Source: Leptospiraceae bacterium (lineage in GTDB: Bacteria; Spirochaetota; Leptospiria; Leptospirales; Leptospiraceae). Taken from it: 64,000 nt of DNA. Numbering within the stretch: position 1 is the stretch's first letter; every line of letters starts with the position of its first letter. Position numbers and translations under genes: made by a program. Positions 17,212 to 26,200 of the stretch are shown piece after piece. The notes beneath the pieces were generated by a model, which made no database searches, was not told the origin of the DNA, and saw only the letters and a program-made list of their open reading frames with translations. The stretch lies in NCBI GenBank assembly GCA_022402465.1, contig JAKRSH010000028.1, positions 109,467-173,466 on the forward strand, in the 5' to 3' direction.

Positions 17212-19224
17212 ATGGAAAAATACCCTCATGTTCTCTACGACCAAAACGGCAATAGTACGAAAGACAAAGCTTGGATCTTTCGTACCTACGCAGGTCATAC
17301 AAATGCGAAAGCATCCAATGAGCTCTATCGCAAGAACTTAGCAAAAGGTCAGACTGGACTCTCCATCGCCTTTGATCTTCCAACCCAATGTGGATATAGT
17401 TCCGATCATGGAATCTCAAAACCTGAAATTGGAAAAGTGGGAGTTCCTATCAACTCGCTAGAAGATTTTCGAGTACTTTTTGACCAGATCCCCATAGAAG
17501 AAATGAATACATCCATGACGATCAATGGTACTTCCATGTGGCTTCTTTCTTTATATGTGGCACTTGCCGAAGAAAGAGGGATAGATCTTAAGCTTTTGCA
17601 AGGAACTACTCAGAATGATTTAATCAAAGAATACCTTGCCCGTGGGACTTATATTTTCCCACCAGGTGAATCCATACGAATCATAGTGGATATGTATGAG
17701 TATTGTTTGAAAAATACTCCGAAATGGAATCCCTCCAATATCTGCTCTTACCATTTGCAAGAAGCAGGTGCAACTCCAAGCCAAGAACTTGCCTTTGCTC
17801 TTGCAACAGCAATTGCAATCTTAGATGCAATCAAGGAAAGAAATTGTTTCACAGAAGAAGAATTCGAACAATGCGTGGGAAGGATTTCCTTCTTCGTAAA
17901 TGCAGGAATTCGCTTCGTGGAAGAAATGTGTAAGATGCGAGCCTTTGTCGCAATGTGGGAAGAAATTACTACTGAACGTTACAAGGTGAAAAATCCCAAG
18001 TATAGAGTGTTCCGATACGGAGTCCAAGTCAACTCACTTGGACTAACAGAAGAACAACCAGAAAACAATGCTTGGAGAATTCTCATTGAAACCTTGGGTG
18101 TAACCTTGAGCAGAGATGCAAGATGTAGAGCACTTCAGCTTCCAGCTTGGAATGAGGCACTCTCCCTACCCCGTCCTTGGGACCAGCAATGGTCACTTCG
18201 TCTGCAACAAGTTCTTTCTTATGAAACGGACCTATTGGAATACCCAGATTTATTCGAGGGTTCAAAAGTGATTGAATCCAAAGTGAATTCACTGAAAAAA
18301 CAAGCCTATGATGAAATCCATAAAATCTTGGAAATGGGTGGTGCTATTAAGGCAATCGAAAACGGCTATATGAAATCCCAATTAGTGAAATCCCAAACAG
18401 ATCGTCTATCAAAAATTAACTCAGGCGAACAAATCATAGTTGGTAAAAATAAATGGACAGATGGCATCAAATCACCGCTCTTAGGTGGCGAAGATGGTGG
18501 CATCTTTAAGGTGGATCCTAAATCAGCGGAACAAACTCTAAACGTCCTTAATAAGGTAAAAAAAGAGCGTGATCCCAAGAAGGTTGCAGATGCACTCGCT
18601 CAATTGAAAGCCGATGCAAAAGAAGGCCGCAATATGATGGCAGCTTCCATTCATGCAGCCAAAGTTGGTGTGACTACAGGAGAATGGTCCGATACACTCA
18701 GAGAAGTTTTTGGAGAATACAATCCACCAACTGGTGTGGAAGGACAATCTCTCAAGATAGAAGATGAGAAAACAGAAAGAGTCCGTGGCAAGGTAAAAGC
18801 ATTCTTGGAAGCTACAGGGCATAGACCCAAGATCGTAGTCGGTAAACCAGGGTTAGATGGTCACTCCAATGGTGCTGAAATGATAGCCGTATCGGCAAAA
18901 CATGCTGGCTTTGACGTAATTTACTCTGGAATTCGTTTGTCTCCCGAAGAAATTATCCAATCTGCTGTGGAGGAAAATGCTGATGTAATCGGTATCTCCA
19001 TTCTTTCAGGCTCCCATAATGAAATAGCGGAACAAATCTTTGATGAGCTTAAGCACTACAAAGCAAATATCCCAGTTGTTATTGGTGGAATCATACCGGA
19101 ATCGGACTTTGAGAGCTTAAAGAAACAAGGCATACGTGAAGTGTTCACTCCCAAGGACTATGATCTAATGAGCATCATGGAGAAAATCATTGATCTGATT
19201 TCTAGTATCTCTAAAGCCGCATAA
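17212..19224 (+). CDS. ecm: Ethylmalonyl-CoA mutase-like B12-dependent acyl-CoA mutase
   Basis: About 670 aa from ATG 17212; a TTG at 17203 is possible. It is a coenzyme-B12 acyl-CoA mutase with a TIM-barrel substrate domain (RTYAGHTNAKASNELYRKN, GLSIAFDLPTQCGYSSDH) and a C-terminal cobalamin domain with the D-x-H-x-x-G motif GLDGHSNGAE (axial His about 551). Phrases such as GHTNAKASN, DLPTQ and KPGLDGHSNG are those of MeaA/ethylmalonyl-CoA mutase rather than classical methylmalonyl-CoA mutase. The role would be ethylmalonyl-CoA to methylsuccinyl-CoA in acetyl-CoA assimilation. A meaB-type GTPase follows directly. Substrate choice (ethyl- versus methylmalonyl-CoA) is inferred. Confidence 0.85.
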   Translation: MEKYPHVLYDQNGNSTKDKAWIFRTYAGHTNAKASNELYRKNLAKGQTGLSIAFDLPTQCGYSSDHGISKPEIGKVGVPINSLEDFRVLFDQIPIEEMNTSMTINGTSMWLLSLYVALAEERGIDLKLLQGTTQNDLIKEYLARGTYIFPPGESIRIIVDMYEYCLKNTPKWNPSNICSYHLQEAGATPSQELAFALATAIAILDAIKERNCFTEEEFEQCVGRISFFVNAGIRFVEEMCKMRAFVAMWEEITTERYKVKNPKYRVFRYGVQVNSLGLTEEQPENNAWRILIETLGVTLSRDARCRALQLPAWNEALSLPRPWDQQWSLRLQQVLSYETDLLEYPDLFEGSKVIESKVNSLKKQAYDEIHKILEMGGAIKAIENGYMKSQLVKSQTDRLSKINSGEQIIVGKNKWTDGIKSPLLGGEDGGIFKVDPKSAEQTLNVLNKVKKERDPKKVADALAQLKADAKEGRNMMAASIHAAKVGVTTGEWSDTLREVFGEYNPPTGVEGQSLKIEDEKTERVRGKVKAFLEATGHRPKIVVGKPGLDGHSNGAEMIAVSAKHAGFDVIYSGIRLSPEEIIQSAVEENADVIGISILSGSHNEIAEQIFDELKHYKANIPVVIGGIIPESDFESLKKQGIREVFTPKDYDLMSIMEKIIDLISSISKAA

Positions 19225-19231
19225 CATAGGC

Positions 19232-20236
19232 TTGGTTTTGAAGGAAGACAATAAATCCAAGCAAGCTATGCTTGCAGAGTCGAGTTTAGATTCAGAAGAA
19301 AATAAGCTTTTCCAAGAACTCATAATAGGCTCTAAGGAATTAGAAAAGTTCAGTTTGGCGAAGGCAATTTCTCTCTTAGAAAGAGAGGATAGCCCTGCTA
19401 AGCGAGCCAGGCTTTTTCCTATGCTAGCTGCCATGGGTTTAAGTGAGTCCAAGGGTTATACTATTGGCATTACTGGGACTCCTGGTGCGGGTAAGTCCTC
19501 TTTGATTGGAGAGATTTGTAAGCATTTTCTTTCAGTTGATTCTAATCAAAGCTTGGCGATAGTTGCCATTGATCCTTCCAGCAATGTCTCTGGAGGTTCC
19601 ATACTGGGAGATAGAACCAGAGTGATTCTTCCTCGAAGAGAGAACAGAGTGTACTTTAGATCTCAGGCTTCCCAGTTAGAACTAGGAGGTGTCAACCCTT
19701 ACACCTACCATGTAATTCGATACCTGCGGCACTTCTTTGATTATGTGCTTGTTGAAACTGTCGGCATAGGGCAGAACGAAATTGAAGTTTCTCTCCTTAC
19801 TGACTATTCCTTTCTCGTTATGCAACCATTAGGTGGCGACCAGGTTCAATTTATGAAAAGTGGAATTATGGAAGTTCCAGATGCTTTCATCATCAATAAA
19901 TGCGACGAAGAAGGACTCGCTAATTCAAGCTACCACCTTCTTCTCTCCACCTTAGAATTTCTGAAGGATGTTCTGCCCAACCAAAAGTTACCTCCAGTCT
20001 TCAAAACATCCGTTGTCAAAAAGCTAGGAATTGCTGAGGTTTGGAATTTTGTTGCAAGCAAACCGCAAAGAAAGGATAGCCAAAAAGAAATCATCTACCA
20101 GCTTGAAAAGTGGGTTCGCAATGAATATGGAAGATATGGAGTAAGAATATTCAAATCCATGTTAGCTGAAGAAAATAATACAAATCTAAGCTATGAAAAT
20201 TTAGAAATGATGTTTTTACATAAAATTGGGAACTGA
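19232..20236 (+). CDS. meaB: MeaB/ArgK-type G3E GTPase, mutase chaperone
   Basis: A 334-aa GTPase of the MeaB/ArgK group, which guards B12-dependent mutases and helps load or repair adenosylcobalamin. Motifs are the P-loop GTPGAGKSS (82-90), the switch region DPSSNVSGGSILGDRTR, VETVGIGQNE (Walker B-like) and NKCDEEG (guanine specificity, NKxD). The TTG start lies 8 nt after the mutase stop, so the two form one operon. A second in-frame TTG is two codons later. The length is normal for the family. Confidence 0.9.
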   Translation: MVLKEDNKSKQAMLAESSLDSEENKLFQELIIGSKELEKFSLAKAISLLEREDSPAKRARLFPMLAAMGLSESKGYTIGITGTPGAGKSSLIGEICKHFLSVDSNQSLAIVAIDPSSNVSGGSILGDRTRVILPRRENRVYFRSQASQLELGGVNPYTYHVIRYLRHFFDYVLVETVGIGQNEIEVSLLTDYSFLVMQPLGGDQVQFMKSGIMEVPDAFIINKCDEEGLANSSYHLLLSTLEFLKDVLPNQKLPPVFKTSVVKKLGIAEVWNFVASKPQRKDSQKEIIYQLEKWVRNEYGRYGVRIFKSMLAEENNTNLSYENLEMMFLHKIGN

Positions 20237-20382
20237 TTTTTTCGGTATTTCAGCTTTGTATAATCTGATCTCTAGAATCCAAAGCAAAAAATAAGAATAG
20301 ATAGGTCTTAGAAAATAAAAATTAATAGACTTAGTTGGAATCAGAACTTAAACTGTTACACATCTTATTGAAGTAGGTTTTT

Positions 20383-20889
20383 ATGAAAGTTTTAGTTTGT
20401 ACGGTTTTCTTTACCTTTGTCATGACTGCGAGTATCTTTTCAAAAGATAAAGCAGGAGCCTTGCCAAAGATAGCGATAAGTGAGGAAGGAATTGTTTTGA
20501 ATGAGCAGAATCTAAAGGCAGATCAAAATGTTGAGTACTACCAAGCTATTCTGGGTGATTTTAATGTGAAAGAGAATCGTGAGGATGGATTGTATTATAC
20601 TTGGGACAAACTGGGTCTGAAGCTTCGAGAGGATGCAAAGACAAAGAATATCAATCAAATTTCCTTGTTCCTGACTATCGTTGGAACGAGTACAACAAAA
20701 TCACCTTATAAGGGGAAGTTGACAATCATGGGTAAGGATATTAACTCTAGCACCAATCCATCCAAATTAAAGAATGAATTAGAGTGTGAGCAGATTTTTT
20801 GTGCATTCAAATTGGATACTAAAACCGTTTATACAAATCTAACTTTGGATAAAAAGAAATTTCAGCACATGCAAATAGAACTGCCCTAG
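20383..20889 (+). CDS. Hypothetical exported protein
   Basis: A 168-aa protein with a clear N-terminal signal peptide (VLVCTVFFTFVMTASIFS) and no lipobox Cys, so it is probably periplasmic. The mature part is rich in Lys, Thr and Asn and has a single cysteine pair near the end (CEQIFC), which could form a disulfide. No family recognised. It is separated from meaB by 146 bp and probably transcribed on its own. Confidence 0.65.
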   Translation: MKVLVCTVFFTFVMTASIFSKDKAGALPKIAISEEGIVLNEQNLKADQNVEYYQAILGDFNVKENREDGLYYTWDKLGLKLREDAKTKNINQISLFLTIVGTSTTKSPYKGKLTIMGKDINSSTNPSKLKNELECEQIFCAFKLDTKTVYTNLTLDKKKFQHMQIELP

Positions 20890-20936
20890 TAATTCGCACA
20901 TTTAGCTTATTATATCTTTTTTAGAGTTCAAGATCG

Positions 20937-20970
20937 AGATCCATAGTTCATTAGAATAGAATATGGATCT
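20937..20970. terminator. Hairpin between convergent genes
   Basis: A 9-bp inverted repeat (AGATCCATA / TATGGATCT) with a 16-nt loop. The arms extend imperfectly by TCAAG/CTTGA on the outer side. It lies between two convergent genes and could act as a bidirectional terminator. There is no strong U-tract. Confidence 0.4.
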
Positions 20971-20981
20971 TGCTTGAGATT

Positions 20982-22007
20982 TCAATTATTTGTTACTACC
21001 AGTTTAATGGATGGTTCCATCCATGCTTCTTTCGCATTCGCAAAATCTGCGGTTTGTGTTACAATGCGTCCAGGAGTGAACTCTCCCGTTTCAATGTATT
21101 TTAATATCTCAGGCATAGATTCTTTAGAATCCACTCTTCCGATTTGAACTTCCACTCCTATATTATAAAATTCTAAATATGGGATTGAGAGTTTGTTGGT
21201 CCAAAAGATAGAAGCTGAAGTAAGAATTCCATGGGCTGCGAGTGAGCGAGTTGCAAGATTCCAACCTTCTATGGATGCGCTTGCATCGCAAACAAGGTTG
21301 AACCTACCAGCAGATTTGGGAAATTTATCATTCCAGGATACAGGTATTCCTAAGGATTCAGCAAAATCAATTCTACTTCTATCAGTATCTATATAGAGAA
21401 CAGAGACTTGTTTGGTTTGGTGGAGGAATAAGGCAGTATACAATCCTATACTAGAGGCCTCTCCTCCAACTACAAGAGCGGAGCCCGATTTGATTCTAGA
21501 AAGATATTTGCCAGCTAACTTCCATACTTCGGAAATGTTATCACTTAGACTTGCAATGGAAATCGGATCTATACCCTGGGGAACTTTTAACAGCATTTGC
21601 GAAGCATATGGAATATGAACCAAGTCTGCTAGGGCTCCTCCAAAATGATTGGCTCCAGGTGGCATTCCAAAACCAGAAGTTAATGGAACAGTTTCACAAG
21701 AATTTGAAATTCCACTGTTGCACATCAAGCAGTGGCCACAGGATACTTGGAAGCTTACGGCAACTTTCGTTCCTAGCGGAAAAACATTTTGCATATCTTC
21801 AGATACTTCCACTATCTCTGCTATGAATTCATGTCCTATAGCAAATGGAGGACGGAACAAAGTCTTACTATGGATAATGGGAAGATCCAGATCGCAACGT
21901 GCTATCGCTATTGGTTTTACTACAGCTTGGTTTAATCCATTGATTTTAGGATCAGGTGCCTCTTGCCAATCAATCATTGATTTTCTTTGAAATACGAGTC
22001 TTTGCAT
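20982..22007 (-). CDS. Zinc-type medium-chain alcohol dehydrogenase-like protein
   Basis: A 341-aa MDR-family protein. The catalytic zinc region is GHEFIAEI, with Cys near residue 37 (ARCDLDLP). The structural zinc loop CGHCLMCNSGISNSC is complete, and a nucleotide-binding region (ALVVGGEASSIGLYTAL) lacks the usual GxGxxG. It probably oxidises an alcohol or related substrate with NAD(P); the substrate is unknown. It is divergent from a TetR regulator, with two identical-type palindromes between them, so it is likely repressed by that protein. Confidence 0.8.
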   Translation of the reverse strand: MQRLVFQRKSMIDWQEAPDPKINGLNQAVVKPIAIARCDLDLPIIHSKTLFRPPFAIGHEFIAEIVEVSEDMQNVFPLGTKVAVSFQVSCGHCLMCNSGISNSCETVPLTSGFGMPPGANHFGGALADLVHIPYASQMLLKVPQGIDPISIASLSDNISEVWKLAGKYLSRIKSGSALVVGGEASSIGLYTALFLHQTKQVSVLYIDTDRSRIDFAESLGIPVSWNDKFPKSAGRFNLVCDASASIEGWNLATRSLAAHGILTSASIFWTNKLSIPYLEFYNIGVEVQIGRVDSKESMPEILKYIETGEFTPGRIVTQTADFANAKEAWMEPSIKLVVTNN

Positions 22008-22017
22008 AGTCCCTCAC

Positions 22018-22033
22018 TAGACAGATTTGTCTA
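22018..22033. promoter_or_regulatory. TetR-type operator copy 1
   Basis: TAGACA-GATT-TGTCTA is an inverted repeat with 6-bp arms. It lies 10 bp before the dehydrogenase start codon and shares its arms with the site 50 bp away, a classic layout for a TetR-family repressor controlling a divergent gene pair. Confidence 0.75.
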
Positions 22034-22067
22034 TTGTTTATGGGTTAAATAATTTTGCAAGAAAAAA

Positions 22068-22083
22068 TAGACAAGCTTGTCTA
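22068..22083. promoter_or_regulatory. TetR-type operator copy 2
   Basis: TAGACAAGCTTGTCTA is a 16-bp perfect palindrome with the same TAGACA/TGTCTA arms as the copy at 22018-22033. It lies 18 bp before the regulator start, so binding here would give autoregulation. Confidence 0.75.
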
Positions 22084-22101
22084 GTAAGAGAATCTTGCAG
22101 C

Positions 22102-22683
22102 ATGGACAAGAAAAATCCCCAGGAAAGAATTTTAGAAACTGCAAATAAACTTTTCTATTCCCAAGGATACAATACAACAGGAATCAATCAGGTTCTTAGT
22201 GAATCTGGAGCCCATAAACTCAGTCTTTATAAATATTTTCCATCGAAAACTGATTTAGGCAAGGCTTATCTAAGGGAACAAAAAGAAGCCATACTCAATT
22301 TACTGCGTTCTCTCTTTCAGCAAAAAGAAGATCCTCGCGATATGATCCACAGTTGGGTTAAAATCCTGATACGACAAGCTCGTAGGAATGATTTTCATGG
22401 TTGCCCTCTTGCTAATTTTTCAACACAGACTTTGGACTCAAAAGAAGAATTTCACAAAGAGCTAAATATAGTTTTGAAAGAATGGCTACAACTCATTGCT
22501 AAGTATTTTGAAAGTTGCAAGGAAAAAGGAAGCTTGGACAAAATGACGGATGAAGCTAAACTTTCTCGTAAATTAATTTCTATTTATGAAGGCAACATCC
22601 AATTGTATTTGATTTCTGGCAAAATAGAAGATCTTCAAAATATTGAATCTGATTTTCTAGAATTAAAGGAACTAAGAAACTGA
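22102..22683 (+). CDS. TetR-family transcriptional regulator
   Basis: About 193 aa from the ATG at 22102, chosen because the family begins just before the first helix (PQERILETANKLFYSQGY). The HTH reads GINQVLSESGAHKLSLYKYFPSKTDL, and the ligand domain contains a FHGCPLANFS stretch typical of TetR proteins that respond to small organic molecules. It probably represses the divergent dehydrogenase and itself through the two TAGACA-N4-TGTCTA sites. Confidence 0.88.
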   Translation: MDKKNPQERILETANKLFYSQGYNTTGINQVLSESGAHKLSLYKYFPSKTDLGKAYLREQKEAILNLLRSLFQQKEDPRDMIHSWVKILIRQARRNDFHGCPLANFSTQTLDSKEEFHKELNIVLKEWLQLIAKYFESCKEKGSLDKMTDEAKLSRKLISIYEGNIQLYLISGKIEDLQNIESDFLELKELRN

Positions 22684-22730
22684 AAATTATTAAGTTAATA
22701 TAAGTTATACTATTCTTATAGATACATTAT

Positions 22731-23219
22731 TTATTCAATTAGATCCTCAATTTTTATTGTTCTAACCCAAAGATCGTGCTGGTTGCACTTAGCAAAAATT
22801 TTGAAACGTTCTGAACTAGGAAGTTTATCTCTTTGGATGTAGCCATAATTTAAAGGCATTGTAGTACGCGTTATACTAACTGAATCAAATTCTTTACCTT
22901 CTAAACTCATAGCACCAAAGTTTTCAATATAATGATTATAGCTTGTTTTGAATTCAGGATTTTCTATAAGAAGAGCTTCTTTTCCATTGTTCATTGATAG
23001 ACGTGCTACTGGAAGATGAGGCTTTGCAATGTTTTCCCATTCTCTTGGATCGTCTTCAGAATATTCTTGCATGGGAACCAATTTCCCAACATTCCAATTC
23101 TCCGAGTTGCCACAGTTGATCAAAATTATCATGTGAAAAAGTAAAACTGAAAAAAATAGAAATTTAAGCTTAGGAAGAAACTTTTCAGAAAGGAAATAAT
23201 TTCTACTTTTAAATTTCAT
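22731..23219 (-). CDS. Hypothetical lipoprotein
   Basis: About 162 aa from the ATG at 23219; the longer frame would run into the giant gene upstream. An n-region rich in Lys and Phe is followed by a hydrophobic core and a lipobox-like IILINC, suggesting lipidation. The mature part has no domain I recognise. It follows the giant surface lipoprotein gene with a gap of about 22 nt and may share its transcript. Confidence 0.65.
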   Translation of the reverse strand: MKFKSRNYFLSEKFLPKLKFLFFSVLLFHMIILINCGNSENWNVGKLVPMQEYSEDDPREWENIAKPHLPVARLSMNNGKEALLIENPEFKTSYNHYIENFGAMSLEGKEFDSVSITRTTMPLNYGYIQRDKLPSSERFKIFAKCNQHDLWVRTIKIEDLIE

Positions 23220-23241
23220 TATTCGTTTCACTATACAAAGC

Positions 23242-26200
23242 TCAGTTCTGACCATTGGAAGTTCGGTAAATTTTCATAGAGCTTGAACCATCTCTGGTTA
23301 TAATAATCAACCAATTGACACCTGAATCTTGGACTACAGAGTGACCAAAGATTTTCTGATTAGATCCACCACTTCCTGATTCTATGCCAGCGATATTTAC
23401 TATTTGGAATTGAGCTAAGCTTGGTGAAGTGCCAGAGGCAAAACTTGACATATCTACTCTCCAAATATTTGCACCGTTTACAGCATTGTCATAGCCAATA
23501 TAGAGGCTGTTTCCAACAAATTCTAGAAGACTTAGATGACTATTATTCGCATAACCCATATTTGATTTGCCTGATGTTCCATTTTCAGCTACTAAGATCC
23601 AATCATTGCCTCCTTTTGGACTTGCAGTAGTTCCTTTGGGAAGCATCCAAATTTGAGGAATTTCTGATCCTTTAGGACAGACTTGTTTCTCTGTTCGAAA
23701 ATCACAACTTGCTCCGTTTCTACATAAAGAAGTAGTACTACATGCATTTCTTATAATATAAAGATCTCCATTGGGAGCTGCCCTCATATAAGGTATTGCC
23801 TTCAATGAAGGAACTACTAAATTATAAGGGAGAACACAATCCATTTCAATTAGGCTAGTTCCACAATTTGAAGAACCAGTGACAGCTGAATTTTGTGGGA
23901 GTGGAATGGATAGATAAGAATTCCACTTTGTATTACTATCAGGAGTTATATCCTCCCAATAAGTAGAACAACCAGTAGAATTGCTAGGACAGTCTGAAGG
24001 AAGACTAGCTCGACTTGAATATGCTAGAACAGTACGTACTATACCACCATCTGAATTTGATGTCCTAGCACTTCCGAGTGTTCCCGTATAATAGCCACCA
24101 TTTGCAAGATATAACTGAGATTCATTAGCCCCTACCCCATCGTTATCATATTCATACATAGTATTGATTGCATTTAAGACATAGCTATCTCCACCACTTC
24201 CACTATATGAAGATACACCATTATATGCACCATTCCTCAGTGAGTTTGATCCATTTGCACCTATTCGTTTTATTCTTGCAAAATTTGCTAAACTAACCTT
24301 TGCCTTAAATGCTGTTCCATCTAAACATCCAGATGGGTTCATGCATACACGTCCACCTCTACCGCCGCCACCAAGCTCAGCTCCAAAGTTAACAAAAAGT
24401 TGATCTTTAAATACTAGCATGTTCGAGGATCTATAGGCAGCAGCTCCGCCTGCATCTCCTGACCATTCTTCGGTAAAAGGAAAAACTGTACTTGTTGATG
24501 ATTTGGTTGTTGTATACCAAAAAGATCGATAGTAGCCTATCGTATTTAAGGCTCCAAGAAAAAAGTATTCTTCTCCTGAAGCTGCCGTACATTCTGCACC
24601 TGTCATCTTTGGTGTGGAAGTACCGCCTACACATGCTGCATAAATTGTATCAACTCCACTTACCGCTTCTTTGGGTGAACAATTTGAAGGATAAGATAGA
24701 GAACTGCATCCGCTAAAGGATGAATTATATCCATTAAAACTTGCATATGGTAATCCAAAAACTCCATCTGCATCCATAGTGATAGTCTGAGCAGTGGTTA
24801 AACCAAAATCTGTTTCAAAAAGCTTCGAGCCTGAAATATCAGCGCCTAAATAAAGCCTTCCATCATAAATTATAATACTGCCAGCTGGAGTCCCATCTGC
24901 AAATGGATCATTAAAAACTGGTCCACCAACAAATCCAACTGGAGCATTTACTATGAAAGGTTGAACGTTATTGATTCCATTATCCAAAATAACATTTCCA
25001 CTTAGGTCTTGTACATTTTGAACTCTAAGTTGGTGCCCACCATTTGATAAACCTGGAGTAAAAGTTAATTTTATATTAGAGGTATTTGTTTGAATGGTTG
25101 CAGAATTTAATCCAAATCCGTAAGCGTTAAGATCGAATTTATAATTAGAATTAGTATTTCCTGTCACGCTATCCAAGCTCTCTGAAAAATTAACGATCAA
25201 AACCGTTGCGCCGGCTGTAGCTGTTACGACTGTGACATTTATTAAACTAGGAGGTGTAATATCATTTCCACATTGGAAAGAAAGATTTCCAGGTAGAGGA
25301 ATAGTATTGCTTGTTGTATCTTGGACATTTTGAACTGTTAGTTGGTATTGGCTATTGTCCGTGTCAAAATTGGCTAAGAAATCTATTCCAAACTTATTTG
25401 CACCTAAATAGCTTACAGAATTAGCATTTACTTGAGGCGATCCTGAAGAACAATCAGATCCAGTGATACAACCTGTTATGGAGTAATTCGCTGGATTATC
25501 AGCACCATTTACTGCCGATTGCAGTACAGCTTGGTCGTATTGTAGAACAACTCTTCTGGCGACACCGTTCGCTGTTAAAAAGCCAGGACATTGTGTCGCA
25601 GTATCAAGACTTATATTGACAGATGGTCTACCATCGCCTTGGAAAGTTGCAGAATTATTCGTATTTCCTATCTTCTCTGAACTAGCTACTGACTGAGCAG
25701 TATCTTGTTGAACAGTTAATGTATAATATTGCCCTTCAATCATTGGATTGACAGTTAGTATATATACACTTGAGTTTATTCCTGCTCCTGCTTGAGAAAC
25801 TGCACTCAAGATTGGTAAAGACCCACCGCTTGTAAAAATACTTGAGCAGGATAAGGAAGATCCACATTCAAGAGAACTTGCTGCAATTGTTTCGTTAAAT
25901 GTTAAAGTTAGAGTTGTAGCTGAACTTGCTACAAGATTAGATACAACTGGCTTTACGAGTCCACTAAATGTAACCGAATTAGCTAAATTATTTAAACTAT
26001 AATTAGACAGATCTGTGATATTCGAATTAGCAGATAAAGTATAAACAGTTCCTCCAATTTGAGTTGATGTAATTAAATGAATAACATTAAAATTCACAGC
26101 ATCGCGAACAGAGCTAGATATTAAGACACCTAAAGTTATGCCATAATTCGTTACCAATTGAGAGGATGCTAAATCTACATTTTCACTAAAATATACATCA

